Numbered from the stretch's first letter, positions 1 to 9,653 are shown. The stretch is 64,000 bases of DNA from Noviherbaspirillum massiliense JC206 (GCF_000312045.1 NZ_HE978634.1:1916098-1980097), one strand, 5' to 3'. The notes: a model not told the origin generated them from the sequence alone. Numbers and translations are program-made.

Positions 1-1716
1 TATGACCCCGTCGACTTGAATGCGACGCATATCCTTGCCCAGGACGGTCTCCCGCCGTCGCAGGGCAATCCACAGTTTCACCAACAAATGGTCTATGCCG
101 TGGCTATGAACACGATTTCAAATTTTCAACGTGCACTTGGGCGGCAAGTCATGTGGTCATCGCGCGACGTCCCTGCATCAAAAGCCACGGGGGCCCAGCG
201 CGATCAATATGTGCCAACTCTGCGTATCTATCCCCATGCATTGCGCGCAGCTAATGCCTATTACAGCCCGAAAAAGAAAGCCTTGCTCTTTGGTTATTTC
301 CAGGGCCCGACCGGCACCGTATTTTCATGTTTATCACAGGATATTGTCGTACATGAGACGACGCATGCTCTGCTTGATGGAATGCATCGAAGGTACGTGG
401 AGGACAATCACCCCGATACGTTGGCCTTCCATGAGGCGTTTGCAGATCTGGTCGCCCTGTTCCAGCATTTCACGCTGCCTGAAGTCCTTAAGCATCAGCT
501 GGAACGGACACGCGGCAACCTCGAGGCGCATACATTGTTAGGCGAGCTTGCTCAGGAATTCGGGGAAGCGACGGGTCGCTACGGGGCCCTGCGCAGTGCT
601 ATTGGAGAAATTGGGCCTGATGGCGAGTGGCACCTTATCAAACCGAATCCCAGGCGCCTGCATGAGGCCGCAGCTCCGCATGAGCGGGGCTCAATTTTAG
701 TGGCCGCCGTGTTCTCGGCCTTCCTAGCCATTTACAAGGCACGGACGAAAGGCCTACTTGCTATTGCAAGCGCGGGGTCCGGGAAATTACCTGAGGGCAT
801 ACTTCATCCTAGCCTGATCGAAGCCCTTGCCCTCCAGGCTACGAAAACGGCAAGGCACTTTTTATATATGTCGATTCGCGCGCTAGATTATTGCCCGCCG
901 TTCGACATTACATTTGGTGACTATCTGCGCGCACTGATCACTGCAGACTATGACATGGTTCCCAATGACAAATACGGGTACCGGGTGGCCTTGATTGAAT
1001 CGTTTCGCCGTTGGGGCATTGTGCCGGAAGGGCTCAAAACGCTGTCAGAAGAGCAGTTGCGCTGGCCCTACGCCAAGCTCGAGTATGAACATGGTTGGAA
1101 TGCGCTCGCGGCGGTGGCCGACAATTTAAAAGAACTCATAAGTAATGCGCTGTATGTCGACGAACGCAAAAATGTATTCGACTACTTGAAAGATGCGCGA
1201 ATAAAAACGCATGAGTTTTTGCGTGGCGCGCTGACGAGAAAGGAAGAACAAGCTCAACGCGAAGCGTTCATGAAAGTGACAGGACTAAATTTGTCGCCTG
1301 AGATAAAAGAGGTCGCAAGCCAACTCTATCGTCGACCAGAAAAAGCTGTGGAGCTACCTTCTTTTGAAGTGCATTCAGTATTGCCTACGCTGCGCGTTAC
1401 CCCTGACGGGGAGATTAAAAAACAATTGATCATTTCGGTAACCCAGAGGGTCGCCGCGGACATTAATCGTGATGATCCAAGCTGCGGGACATTCGATTTC
1501 CGCGGTGGAAGCACGCTTATCTTTGATATGGACGGCGATCCGACCCTGCGGTATGCCATCACCCGTCCGATTGGCGATCAAAAGCGCCTGGAGGCGATTC
1601 AAGCCTATAAAAGTGCCCGCAGCGAAAAGCGCTTTTCACTGCGGGAGACCTACTTCAGCGGTCTTTCGCTGTCATTGGAAGAAGAACCATTTTGTTTCTT
1701 GCATGACGAGTACTAG
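1..1716 (+). CDS. M4-like zinc metallopeptidase family protein, 5' end missing
   Basis: The reading frame is already open at base 1 (reads YDPVDLNATHI), so the true start lies upstream; a TTG at 16 is only the first possible start in view. Bases 352-366 encode HETTH, a HExxH zinc site, followed about 25 residues later by HEAFADLVALFQHF, which supplies the third-ligand Glu of gluzincins. Just before it is AYYSPKKKALLFGYF, the strand that precedes the active-site helix in thermolysin-like (M4) enzymes. The roughly 350-residue C-terminal part is not recognised. No signal peptide can be judged because the N-terminus is missing. The stop is 9 nt before the next gene, so the two are probably cotranscribed. 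Codon use (TTA, ATA, AAA) is more A/T-rich than in the hopanoid genes downstream, which suggests acquired DNA. Enzyme class is fairly certain; biological role is unknown. Confidence 0.75.
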   Translation, partial: YDPVDLNATHILAQDGLPPSQGNPQFHQQMVYAVAMNTISNFQRALGRQVMWSSRDVPASKATGAQRDQYVPTLRIYPHALRAANAYYSPKKKALLFGYFQGPTGTVFSCLSQDIVVHETTHALLDGMHRRYVEDNHPDTLAFHEAFADLVALFQHFTLPEVLKHQLERTRGNLEAHTLLGELAQEFGEATGRYGALRSAIGEIGPDGEWHLIKPNPRRLHEAAAPHERGSILVAAVFSAFLAIYKARTKGLLAIASAGSGKLPEGILHPSLIEALALQATKTARHFLYMSIRALDYCPPFDITFGDYLRALITADYDMVPNDKYGYRVALIESFRRWGIVPEGLKTLSEEQLRWPYAKLEYEHGWNALAAVADNLKELISNALYVDERKNVFDYLKDARIKTHEFLRGALTRKEEQAQREAFMKVTGLNLSPEIKEVASQLYRRPEKAVELPSFEVHSVLPTLRVTPDGEIKKQLIISVTQRVAADINRDDPSCGTFDFRGGSTLIFDMDGDPTLRYAITRPIGDQKRLEAIQAYKSARSEKRFSLRETYFSGLSLSLEEEPFCFLHDEY

Positions 1717-1725
1717 GAGATCGAA

Positions 1726-3327
1726 ATGGCTCCAAGGACAAGAAATGCGCCAGGGAAAAAACCATTGGAACATCAAACCGTTTCCGGTCGCCGCAGCACA
1801 GACCAGAAAGGTGATAACCCAATCGCGGAAACTCCACGCTTGCGTATCCGCATGTACCGACATGGCTTGGGAGATTGTCTCCTGCTCCGCTTTGCGCAAT
1901 CTTCCGACCGCACATTCAATATCGTCATTGACTGCGGCTTAATCGGCGTCGCACGAAACCCGAAAGAGACAATGGCAAGGGTAGTGCAAGATATATCAAC
2001 CGCTTGCGACAAGCACATCGACGTCGTGGTGATGACGCACGAGCACTGGGACCATGCTTCCGGATTCTCGGCTCAGCAAGCTAGAGAGATATTTAGCCAG
2101 ATCACGATCGGCGAAGTTTGGTATAGCTGGACGGAAGATCCATTGAACGCCCTCGGCATCAAGTTGCGTCAGGAGCGTGCTGATAAAGTAGCCGCATTGG
2201 CACAAGCAGTGCGTTCTCTCTCGGAACTGACTGGGGAGGAAATTGCTGCCGAGCGATCAAGAGACTTGACTGCGATGCTCGGTTTTTTTGGAGTGGAATC
2301 GCCAGAAGATTTAGATGAAATGCTAGATGCGCCCGACGGCGGGTTCGGTCTGGCAGGACGTCCTAAGGCAATCGGCAAGACTCGGGATGCGTTCGAATAT
2401 CTGAAGAACAGCAAGACGGTCAAGACACGGTTTTGCTACCCGGAACAGCCGCCTTTCTCACTCTCAGGTGTGAAAGGCGTTCGTGTGTATGTCCTTGGAC
2501 CACCACAGGATGAAGCATTGATTAAAAAAAGTGCGCCAACGAAAACGGGACGTGAAGTATACGAAATGGCATCTGAGTGCAACTATGCATGCAACCTTGC
2601 CACCGCCTTTTCGCGATTAGGCGCGGATAGCGCCATACAAATGAGTAACAGTGATGACTGCCCATTCGATGTCATCCATCGACGAATACCAGGATGCAAT
2701 GACCATGACTCTCCGGAACTCGGCGAACTGATTCACGACACCTGGGCGGATTCGGAGCAGGAGTGGCGCAAGATTGAGTACGATTGGACCCAGGCGGCCG
2801 AGACATTAGCACTCAACTTGGACACCCATACCAACAATTCTTGTTTAGTACTTGCATTCGAATTCATCGATACCGGAGACGTGTTTTTATTCCCCGCAGA
2901 CGCGCAAATCGGTAATTGGATGTCATGGCAAAACCTGCAGTGGGAGATCCGAACCTCATCAGGACCATCAATAGTGACCGGCCCTGACCTTCTGAGACGA
3001 ACGGTGTTTTATAAAGTCAGTCACCATGGAAGCCACAATGCGACGTTACGTGCTTTAGGCCTTGAACAAATGACGAGTGACGATCTAGTTGCCTTTATTC
3101 CTGTAGTCAGGGAAGACGCGCAAAAAAACCGATGGATGGGCATGCCGTTTGAACCTCTCGTCAAACGGCTCAAAGAAAAGACGGGCGGACGGCTACTACG
3201 TTCCGACGACGCGGAACCACCGAACGCGGAAGACTTGGCGAAGCTCCCGTCAAGGGCACAAGATACTTTCCTTAAAGCGATAGAAATCGGCCCTGATAAA
3301 CTTTATTTTGAATACCGCTATCAATGA
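1726..3327 (+). CDS. ComEC/Rec2-like metallo-beta-lactamase-fold hydrolase
   Basis: A 533-residue cytoplasmic protein with a metallo-beta-lactamase core. The glycine-rich opening strand is RHGLGDCLLLRF, the second strand is IVIDCG, the metal motif is MTHEHWDHASGF (HxHxDH), then a later Asp in LFPADAQ and a final His motif KVSHHGSHNA. The SHHGS motif and the GLGD opening are typical of the ComEC-type branch. There are no membrane segments, so it is not a DNA-uptake channel. A charged, low-complexity stretch of about 40 residues precedes the domain, and an insert of about 150 residues separates the metal motifs. The start follows AGGAGA at 1715-1720. It sits 9 nt behind the metallopeptidase gene. 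Likely a phosphodiesterase or nuclease; substrate not predictable. Confidence 0.8.
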   Translation: MAPRTRNAPGKKPLEHQTVSGRRSTDQKGDNPIAETPRLRIRMYRHGLGDCLLLRFAQSSDRTFNIVIDCGLIGVARNPKETMARVVQDISTACDKHIDVVVMTHEHWDHASGFSAQQAREIFSQITIGEVWYSWTEDPLNALGIKLRQERADKVAALAQAVRSLSELTGEEIAAERSRDLTAMLGFFGVESPEDLDEMLDAPDGGFGLAGRPKAIGKTRDAFEYLKNSKTVKTRFCYPEQPPFSLSGVKGVRVYVLGPPQDEALIKKSAPTKTGREVYEMASECNYACNLATAFSRLGADSAIQMSNSDDCPFDVIHRRIPGCNDHDSPELGELIHDTWADSEQEWRKIEYDWTQAAETLALNLDTHTNNSCLVLAFEFIDTGDVFLFPADAQIGNWMSWQNLQWEIRTSSGPSIVTGPDLLRRTVFYKVSHHGSHNATLRALGLEQMTSDDLVAFIPVVREDAQKNRWMGMPFEPLVKRLKEKTGGRLLRSDDAEPPNAEDLAKLPSRAQDTFLKAIEIGPDKLYFEYRYQ

Positions 3328-3788
3328 ATCCGAACAGGATCGAGAGTGATGCTAACCGAGCACTGCCATTTCCAGTTCGTGCAGCCGTAGCTTGGTGCGG
3401 GCGAGGACTGCGCTCCGTCATTTCTCTCTATCAGAGAATGCGATCGTCGCCCGCTGTTTCCGTATCCGTTATAGCTCGTTGCGTCTACCGATCACTCACA
3501 ATCATTCACAGAGAAATGGCGAGTAAACAAACGGCCTGATTTACTCGTCAAATTGACCGAAAGGACATACTAGACGACTTCTAAGCGTACTCACCAGAGA
3601 GTCTACGCAATTTCTCCGCCCAATTACAAAGTGCGGTTTCTACTATAAAAACGGGTTCGAGGGTGCTATCGCCTCGTGAACATCTCCGATATCCGACAAA
3701 CGTGGCACGATGCATGGGAATGTTGGATGTATGGCACGCCATCACAATGCTCCTGTTGCACTACTCCTCAATCAAGGAATAAAGAACC
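3328..3788. other. Intergenic region between the accessory pair and the hopanoid locus
   Basis: About 460 bases with no gene I can support. A short frame at 3324-3539 overlaps the previous stop but has a low-complexity arginine-rich translation and no independent ribosome site. The stretch marks the change from A/T-leaning codon use to the GC-rich backbone, so it may contain the island border, but I see no integrase, tRNA fragment or direct repeats. The hpnB ribosome site AAGGAA lies near 3775. Confidence 0.4.
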
Positions 3789-4967
3789 ATGTTCGAAGGA
3801 ATAGTCTTTGCGCTGGCCTCCGCTTCCCTACTGGCCTGGATAGTCCTGACGTTGTGGCACGGCAGTTTCTGGCGGATTCGCTTCCCTCGACCATGTGCCG
3901 AGCCGCGCCGCTGGCCCACCGTCGTCGCAATCGTGCCGGCACGAGACGAGGCCGACGTGATCGACGCAACTCTGGAAGGCCTGTTGCAACAGGAATATCC
4001 GGGCGCCTTCCATGTCATCCTTGTCGACGACCATAGCACCGATGGGACGGCATCGGTCGCTGCGGCCGCTGCTAAAAAACTGTCCCAGGAAGCGCGCCTG
4101 ACGATCGTCACCGCACGAGACTTGCCTGCCGGATGGGTTGGCAAAGTCTGGGCGCAGTCCGAAGGTCTGGCGGTACAGCAACAGAATTTTCCCGAAGCCC
4201 GCTATGTGCTGCTAACCGATGCCGATATCGGCCACGACCGGCAGGCGCTGAGGCGTCTGGTTGCGCGCGCCGAAGCCGAGCAGCGTGTATTGACCTCGCT
4301 GATGGTGCGTCTGCAATGCGCATCGCCGGCGGAAAAGGCATTGATTCCCGCGTTCGTATTCTTCTTTACGATGCTGTACCCATTTTCCCGCGTGAACGAT
4401 CCATGTAGCCGTGTGGCAGCTGCCGCGGGCGGCTGCATGCTGGCGCGAGTCGACACATTGATGGAAATCGGAGGCTTTGCCGCAATCAAAGATGCGCTGA
4501 TCGACGATTGCGCATTGGCCAGGCACATGAAGCGCCATGGTCCGATCCGACTCGACCTTGCACAGGATAGCTATTCACTGCGCTCATACGGCTCCTGGTC
4601 CGGCGTATGGAACATGATTGCCCGCAGCGCTTACACGCAGTTGCGTTATTCGCCTTGGCTGCTGGCCGGCACGGCGCTGGGCATGCTCCTCATGTACATG
4701 GTCCCGCCTGCGCTCACTCTGGGATTGACATTCACCGGTAGTTACCCCGTCTGGCCGGCACTCCTCGCTTGGCTGATCATGTCCGTGATCTATACACCGA
4801 TGCTGCGTTACTACCGGCAATCGCTATTGTGGGCGCCGGCATTGCCCCTGGTCGCCATGTTCTATCTGGGTGCCACTGTTGCCTCCGCCTGGCGATACTG
4901 GCGGGGCCGAGGGGGTCAATGGAAGCAGCGCTCACAGGCGATCCGGCAACCGCCCTACCTGAGATAA
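3789..4967 (+). CDS. hpnB: Hopene-associated glycosyltransferase HpnB
   Basis: Family 2 glycosyltransferase, 392 residues. It has an N-terminal membrane segment (residues 4-24), a GT-A nucleotide-sugar domain beginning VAIVPARDEADVIDATL, the acceptor loop ILVDDHSTDGTA, the metal site LLTDADIGHD (DxD), and DALIDDCALARHMK in the acceptor region. At least two membrane spans lie at the C-terminus. This layout and the hopanoid neighbours match HpnB. The family is conserved in hopanoid clusters, but its exact acceptor has not been firmly established to my knowledge. The 3' end overlaps the convergent hpnA end by 13 bases. Confidence 0.85.
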   Translation: MFEGIVFALASASLLAWIVLTLWHGSFWRIRFPRPCAEPRRWPTVVAIVPARDEADVIDATLEGLLQQEYPGAFHVILVDDHSTDGTASVAAAAAKKLSQEARLTIVTARDLPAGWVGKVWAQSEGLAVQQQNFPEARYVLLTDADIGHDRQALRRLVARAEAEQRVLTSLMVRLQCASPAEKALIPAFVFFFTMLYPFSRVNDPCSRVAAAAGGCMLARVDTLMEIGGFAAIKDALIDDCALARHMKRHGPIRLDLAQDSYSLRSYGSWSGVWNMIARSAYTQLRYSPWLLAGTALGMLLMYMVPPALTLGLTFTGSYPVWPALLAWLIMSVIYTPMLRYYRQSLLWAPALPLVAMFYLGATVASAWRYWRGRGGQWKQRSQAIRQPPYLR

Positions 4968-5956
4968 CCCTCGCGGCCGAACCACTCGAGCGCGGCGCGC
5001 AGGGCCGGCAGGTGCGGTCCTGGCCGATAACCCAGATCGCGCTCGGCTTTGGCCGACGAGAAAAACATCCGGTTCTCCGACATCTTCAGGCCATCCACCG
5101 TTACGAAAGGCTCCTTGCCGGTCAGGCGAGCCACGGCTTCGGCGGTTCGTGCAAGCGGATACAAGGGCCATACCGGCAATTTCATGCGAGGCGCGCGCCG
5201 CCCCGTCATCTCGGCGATTTCGCCGAGCAAATGCTGCAGGGTGACATTGTCGCCGCCGAGGATATAGCGCTCTCCGATCCGCCCATGCTCCAGTGCCAGA
5301 AGATGGCCTAGCGCCACATCTTCCACATTGACCAGGTTCAAACCGGTATCCACGAAGGCGGGCATCTTGCCGGTCGCTGCTTCGATAATGATGCGTCCGG
5401 TCGGCGTCGGTCGGATATCTCGGACGCCGATCGGCGTAGATGGATTGACGATGACCGCCGGCAGTCCGCAACGAGTGGCCATCTGTTCAACCAACCGCTC
5501 GGCCAGGACCTTGCTGCGCTTGTAGGCGCCAATCGCCTCGTGCACTGCTACCGGCTCATCTTCGGTTGCCGCAATAGTGCTCGGGCCGACTCGCAGCGTG
5601 GCAACACTGCTGGTATATACCACGCGTTCGACGTGATGCGCGAGCGCCGCCCGCATGACAGCGCCCGTGCCCTCGAGATTGTTGCGTTCGATTTCGCCAG
5701 GGTCGCGTGCCCACAGCCGATAATCTGCTGCCACATGGAACAGGTAGCGCACGCCTTCGAGCGCGCGGCTGACGCATGCCTGGTCTCGCATGTCGCCTTC
5801 CACAATCTCCGCATCCAGTCCGTCCAGGTTGCGTCGGGGACTGCTGGGGCGAACCAATATGCGCACGTGGTAGCCGCGCTGTTGCACTGCCCGCGCCACT
5901 GCTGACCCGACAAAGCCGGACGCGCCTGTAATGAGTACCCGGTCTGGCATAGACAT
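4955..5956 (-). CDS. hpnA: Hopanoid-associated sugar epimerase HpnA (extended SDR)
   Basis: NAD(P)-dependent epimerase/dehydratase, 333 residues. The Rossmann motif TGASGFVGSAVARA lies near the N-terminus, VEGDMRD is the adenine-binding acid, YTSSVATL the Ser strand, and YKRSKVLAE the catalytic YxxxK. PSTPIGVRDIRPTPTGRII is characteristic of the HpnA subfamily. The start could be 5950 rather than 5956: a GAGG element sits 7 nt before the second ATG and only 1 nt before the first. It converges on hpnB and diverges from ispH. The family is assigned to hopanoid head-group formation; the exact substrate is unclear. Confidence 0.85.
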   Translation of the reverse strand: MSMPDRVLITGASGFVGSAVARAVQQRGYHVRILVRPSSPRRNLDGLDAEIVEGDMRDQACVSRALEGVRYLFHVAADYRLWARDPGEIERNNLEGTGAVMRAALAHHVERVVYTSSVATLRVGPSTIAATEDEPVAVHEAIGAYKRSKVLAERLVEQMATRCGLPAVIVNPSTPIGVRDIRPTPTGRIIIEAATGKMPAFVDTGLNLVNVEDVALGHLLALEHGRIGERYILGGDNVTLQHLLGEIAEMTGRRAPRMKLPVWPLYPLARTAEAVARLTGKEPFVTVDGLKMSENRMFFSSAKAERDLGYRPGPHLPALRAALEWFGREGYLR

Positions 5957-6249
5957 GCCTCATCTCTGTGTTTGCAAATAATCCGAAACACCCTCAAGAA
6001 CATATTCCGCCAAGCCTTAAAGTTCGGCCTTGATCGGTTTCGCAACATGTGTCCAGATTGGCGCAACACGTGTTGCGCAACAAAAACTCCGTGCCGCCGG
6101 GCCAGATGATTGCGCCGGCATATCACCACTATTCAGTACGGCAACCAGGTGCAACACCGTGCTGCTGTCTTCATCTCGGTAGCGCAGGAACAGAACGAAC
6201 CTGATCCGATCGAATCAATCTAATTTGTTTTTCATGCAAGGGGAAGGCC
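5957..6249. promoter_or_regulatory. Divergent hpnA / ispH promoter region
   Basis: About 290 bases between the divergent starts of hpnA and ispH. It contains an 18-bp perfect palindrome at 6061-6078 (listed separately), a degenerate half-site GCAACATGTG about 6043-6052, and a looser copy near 6150. No clear -35/-10 pair stands out. The ispH ribosome site AAGGGGA is about 5 nt before its ATG. Confidence 0.45.
6061..6078. promoter_or_regulatory. 18-bp perfect palindrome, candidate operator
   Basis: The sequence gcgcaacacgtgttgcgc is its own reverse complement and centres on CACGTG. It lies about 105 bp upstream of hpnA and 170 bp upstream of ispH. Position and symmetry suggest a dimeric repressor site controlling both directions; the regulator is unknown. 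Confidence 0.45.
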
Positions 6250-7245
6250 ATGTCACCCCAGGAAGCCAAGGACGTTGCCAAGGCCAAGGTCCCGCTGCGG
6301 GTCATTCTTGCCCAGCCGCGCGGATTCTGCGCCGGCGTCGTTCGTGCCATCGAAATTGTCGAAAGATCGCTGCGAAGGCATGGCACTCCCGTGTATGTCC
6401 GCCACGAAATCGTTCACAACAAGGCGGTGGTCAACGACCTCAAGGACAAGGGCGCCATATTTGTCGAGGAACTGGATGAAATCCCGAAGGATGCAGTAGC
6501 CATCTTCAGCGCCCATGGCGTAGCCCGAACGGTCGAAGCCAACGCCAAAGACAGAGGCTTGCATGTCCTCAACGCCACCTGCCCGCTGGTAACAAAGGTC
6601 CATATCCAGGGCCGGCAATATGCTACCCAAGGGCGGGTCGTGATCCTGATCGGGCATGCCGGCCATCCGGAAGTCGAAGGCACGATGGGCCAGATCGACG
6701 GCCGGGTGCTACTGGTGCAGAACGAGCGCGAAGCCGAACTGCTGGACCTGCCCGCCGATACGCCGCTGGCCTACGTAACCCAAACCACGCTGAGCGTGGA
6801 TGACACCCGCGGAGTCATTGCCGTACTGCACCGGCGTTTTTCCAATCTCGTCGGCCCGGACACCCGCGACATTTGCTATGCCACGCAAAACCGCCAAAGC
6901 GCGGTGCGCGATTTATGCAAGCAAGTGGATGTGCTGCTGGTCGTCGGTGCCAAGAACAGTTCGAACTCGAATCGCCTGCGCGAGATTGGTACCGAAGCCG
7001 GGATCCCCAGCCATCTGCTAGCAGATGGCAGTGAACTCGACCCGGCCTGGGTACGTGATGCCCGTGCAGTCGGCATCACTGCCGGCGCATCGGCGCCGGA
7101 AGCAATGGTCGCGGATGTGATCAATGCCTTGCGCAAGCTGGGAGATGTCGAAGTTTCGACGATGGATGGGCATGAGGAACATGTCGAATTCCGTCTGCCT
7201 TCCGAGCTATCGGAAGAAGTGTCTACCGCGCCCGGTGCGCCCTGA
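6250..7245 (+). CDS. ispH: 4-hydroxy-3-methylbut-2-enyl diphosphate reductase (IspH), hopanoid-cluster copy
   Basis: Last enzyme of the MEP isoprenoid pathway; it reduces HMBPP to IPP and DMAPP using a 4Fe-4S cluster. The three cluster cysteines are visible in [25 protein letters not shown] and [10 protein letters not shown]. Substrate motifs [30 protein letters not shown] and KNSSNSNRL are intact. Length 331 fits the family. It leads the ispH-hpnH-I-J-K-L run, so it probably boosts C5 precursor supply for squalene. Many betaproteobacteria also carry a housekeeping ispH; whether this genome does cannot be seen here. Confidence 0.95.
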   Translation: MSPQEAKDVAKAKVPLRVILAQPRGFCAGVVRAIEIVERSLRRHGTPVYVRHEIVHNKAVVNDLKDKGAIFVEELDEIPKDAVAIFSAHGVARTVEANAKDRGLHVLNATCPLVTKVHIQGRQYATQGRVVILIGHAGHPEVEGTMGQIDGRVLLVQNEREAELLDLPADTPLAYVTQTTLSVDDTRGVIAVLHRRFSNLVGPDTRDICYATQNRQSAVRDLCKQVDVLLVVGAKNSSNSNRLREIGTEAGIPSHLLADGSELDPAWVRDARAVGITAGASAPEAMVADVINALRKLGDVEVSTMDGHEEHVEFRLPSELSEEVSTAPGAP

Positions 7246-7261
7246 TGACGAGGAGCTTGAT

Positions 7262-8416
7262 TTGGCTATTCCCATATTGCAAAAAGCGGTGGTAGGTGCG
7301 TATATCCTTCGCAAGCATGTGTCCGGGCAGAAGCGCTATCCGCTCGCCATGATGCTCGAGCCCCTGTTTCGCTGCAACCTCGCGTGCTCCGGTTGCGGCA
7401 AGATCGATTATCCGGACGACATTCTGAATGAGCGCCTGTCCTTGCAGGAATGTCTGGAGTCGGTCGATGAATGCAATGCACCAGTCGTGTCGATCGCAGG
7501 CGGGGAACCACTCCTGCACAGGGAAATGCCGCAAATCGTGCAAGGCATTATTGCCCGCCGCAAGTTCGTCTACCTGTGCACCAATGCTCTGCTCATGGAG
7601 AAGAAGCTCGATCAATACAAGCCGAGTCCCTTTTTCGTCTGGTCGGTCCATCTCGACGGCGACAGGCAGATGCATGACCGCTCGGTCTGCCAGGAAGGCG
7701 TGTATGACCGCGCGGTCGCGGCAATCAAGCTGGCAAAGGATCGCGGCTTTCGCGTCAATATCAATTGCACCTTGTTCAACGATGCGCAGCCGGAGAAAGT
7801 CGCCGCATTCTTCGACACCGCCAAGGACATGGGCATTGACGGCATCACGGTTTCGCCCGGCTATGCCTATGAGCGCGCGCCGGAGCAGCAGCACTTCCTG
7901 ACGCGCAGCATGACCAGGCAATTATTCCGCGACATACTGAAGCTCGGCAAGGGCGGCCGGAATTGGGCCTTCAGTCAATCCAGCCTGTTTCTCGATTTTC
8001 TCGCCGGGAACCAGACTTACCACTGCACTCCCTGGGGCAATCCGACGCGCACCGTGTTCGGCTGGCAGCGGCCGTGCTATCTGCTTGGCGAAGGGTATGC
8101 CAGGACTTTCAGGGAATTGATGGAAGAAACCGATTGGGATGCATACGGCACGGGCAACTACGAAAAATGTGCCAACTGCATGGTCCATAGCGGCTACGAA
8201 GCGACCGCCGTCATGGATACGGTGAAGCGCCCCCTTGCCGCACTCAAAGTCGGCTTGAAGGGCGTGCGCACCGAAGGCGCAATGGCGCCGGATATTCCGC
8301 TTGATAAGCAGCGGCCGGCGCAGTATGTCTATTCACGTCAGGTGGAGATCAAGCTGACTGAGATTAAAGGACGCAAGGCGACCGCAACTGAAATCAAGGC
8401 CGCCAGAACGCATTAA
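7262..8416 (+). CDS. hpnH: Adenosyl-hopene transferase HpnH (radical SAM)
   Basis: Radical-SAM protein that joins a 5'-deoxyadenosyl group to diploptene, giving adenosylhopane, the first C35 hopanoid. The cluster motif is CNLACSGC at residues 38-45 (CxxxCxxC), followed by the SAM-binding GGEPLLH. I place the start at the TTG at 7262: it gives the family N-terminus (L/M)AIPILQKAVVGAYIL, and AGGAG at 7251-7255 is 6 nt upstream. An in-frame extension to 7124 would overlap ispH and has no family resemblance. Product 384 residues. A C-terminal cysteine group, YEKCANCMVHSGYE, matches HpnH. Confidence 0.93.
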   Translation: MAIPILQKAVVGAYILRKHVSGQKRYPLAMMLEPLFRCNLACSGCGKIDYPDDILNERLSLQECLESVDECNAPVVSIAGGEPLLHREMPQIVQGIIARRKFVYLCTNALLMEKKLDQYKPSPFFVWSVHLDGDRQMHDRSVCQEGVYDRAVAAIKLAKDRGFRVNINCTLFNDAQPEKVAAFFDTAKDMGIDGITVSPGYAYERAPEQQHFLTRSMTRQLFRDILKLGKGGRNWAFSQSSLFLDFLAGNQTYHCTPWGNPTRTVFGWQRPCYLLGEGYARTFRELMEETDWDAYGTGNYEKCANCMVHSGYEATAVMDTVKRPLAALKVGLKGVRTEGAMAPDIPLDKQRPAQYVYSRQVEIKLTEIKGRKATATEIKAARTH

Positions 8417-8489
8417 CAACAATTGCGGGATATGAGGAATCGCAGCATGGCAGTCATGGCAGCTCGAACTTGAACCGCTGATTCCGTGG

Positions 8490-9653
8490 ATGTCCCATCT
8501 TCTTGCCGGTGGGCTTATGTCGACATTATTGACAGGCGCGGGATACGCCCTGACACTTCTCGCTTCGCTTTATGCGTTCGTCGCGCTGTTCTGTCACGCG
8601 CGTACCTATCGCATCGACGCAGCCGGCCGCCGTGACCTGTCTCCTTCCCGCTTGCCGGTTACCGTACTCAAGCCATTGTGCGGCCTGGAACCCCGGCTGG
8701 AAGAGAACCTCGCCACACTGTGCGAGCAAACCTATCCTGTCTATCAATTGCTGTTCGGTGTGCGCGATCCGCAGGATCCGGCGATCGCAGTGATAGAACG
8801 CCTCAAGGTCCGCTTTCCGATGCAGGACATCCAGCTGGTCCTGGACACACGCATACATGGAAGCAACCTCAAGGTCAGCAACCTGATCAACATGATGCAG
8901 GCCGCGCGCCATCCCTGGCTGGTGATTGCCGACAGCGATATCGCGGTACGGCCTGACTACCTGGAAAAAGTCGCGGCGCCGCTGGCCGACCCTGCCGTCG
9001 GCATCGTCACCTGCCTGTACCGCGGGCGTTCGCTCGATACCTTCTGGAGCCGGCTGGGCGCGCTGTTCATCGACACCTGGTTCACGCCTTCGGTGCGCGT
9101 GGCCAGCGCTTTCGGCAGCAGCTCCTTCGGCTTCGGCGCGACCATCGCGATGCGCGCCAGCATGTTGAGCGCGATAGGCGGCTTCCATGCCATCCGCAAT
9201 CGCCTCGCCGATGATTACTGGCTCGGCCAGCTGAGCCGCGATCTCGGCCATAAGACGGTCGTATCCGAGGTGTGCGTGACGACCGATGTGACGGAAAGCG
9301 ACTTCCCGACGCTGTGGTCGCGGGAGCGGCGCTGGATGCAAACCATACGGGCGATCAACCCGATGGGTTATGCGTTCACCTTCGTGACATTCACCTTCCC
9401 GATGCTTGCAGTCGGTTTGTATCTGGCACCTACCGCATGGAACTGGGCCTTTTCCCTGTCTGGCGTGGCAGCCAGATTAGGTTTGCATCTTCGCAAACCC
9501 GCTCCCGATCTTCCCGCGGCTGGCCTTGCTCATTACGCGCCCCTGCGCGATGGCTTGCTGTTCCTGACCTGGGTGAGCGCATTCTTTGGTGACACCGCGC
9601 AGTGGCGCAAACAAACGGTGCCGATCGACGATCCCGCGGAACCGGCAGCCTAG
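8490..9653 (+). CDS. hpnI: Hopanoid glycosyltransferase HpnI (ceramide-glucosyltransferase-like)
   Basis: GT2/GT21-type membrane glycosyltransferase, 387 residues. It has an N-terminal membrane segment, then PVTVLKPLCGLEPRLEENL, the metal motif VIADSDIAVRPDYL (DSD), and the QxxRW-type motif as RERRWMQTIRAI, with hydrophobic C-terminal segments. HpnI adds N-acetylglucosamine to bacteriohopanetetrol on the way to BHT cyclitol ether. An alternative start at 8517 (MSTLLTGAGY) would begin directly at the membrane segment. It follows hpnH by 73 nt and precedes hpnJ. Confidence 0.9.
   Translation: MSHLLAGGLMSTLLTGAGYALTLLASLYAFVALFCHARTYRIDAAGRRDLSPSRLPVTVLKPLCGLEPRLEENLATLCEQTYPVYQLLFGVRDPQDPAIAVIERLKVRFPMQDIQLVLDTRIHGSNLKVSNLINMMQAARHPWLVIADSDIAVRPDYLEKVAAPLADPAVGIVTCLYRGRSLDTFWSRLGALFIDTWFTPSVRVASAFGSSSFGFGATIAMRASMLSAIGGFHAIRNRLADDYWLGQLSRDLGHKTVVSEVCVTTDVTESDFPTLWSRERRWMQTIRAINPMGYAFTFVTFTFPMLAVGLYLAPTAWNWAFSLSGVAARLGLHLRKPAPDLPAAGLAHYAPLRDGLLFLTWVSAFFGDTAQWRKQTVPIDDPAEPAA

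Noticed and set aside
3324-3539. 71-residue frame overlapping the MBL gene stop
   Set aside because: Arginine- and serine-rich translation, no domain, no ribosome site of its own; more likely non-coding.
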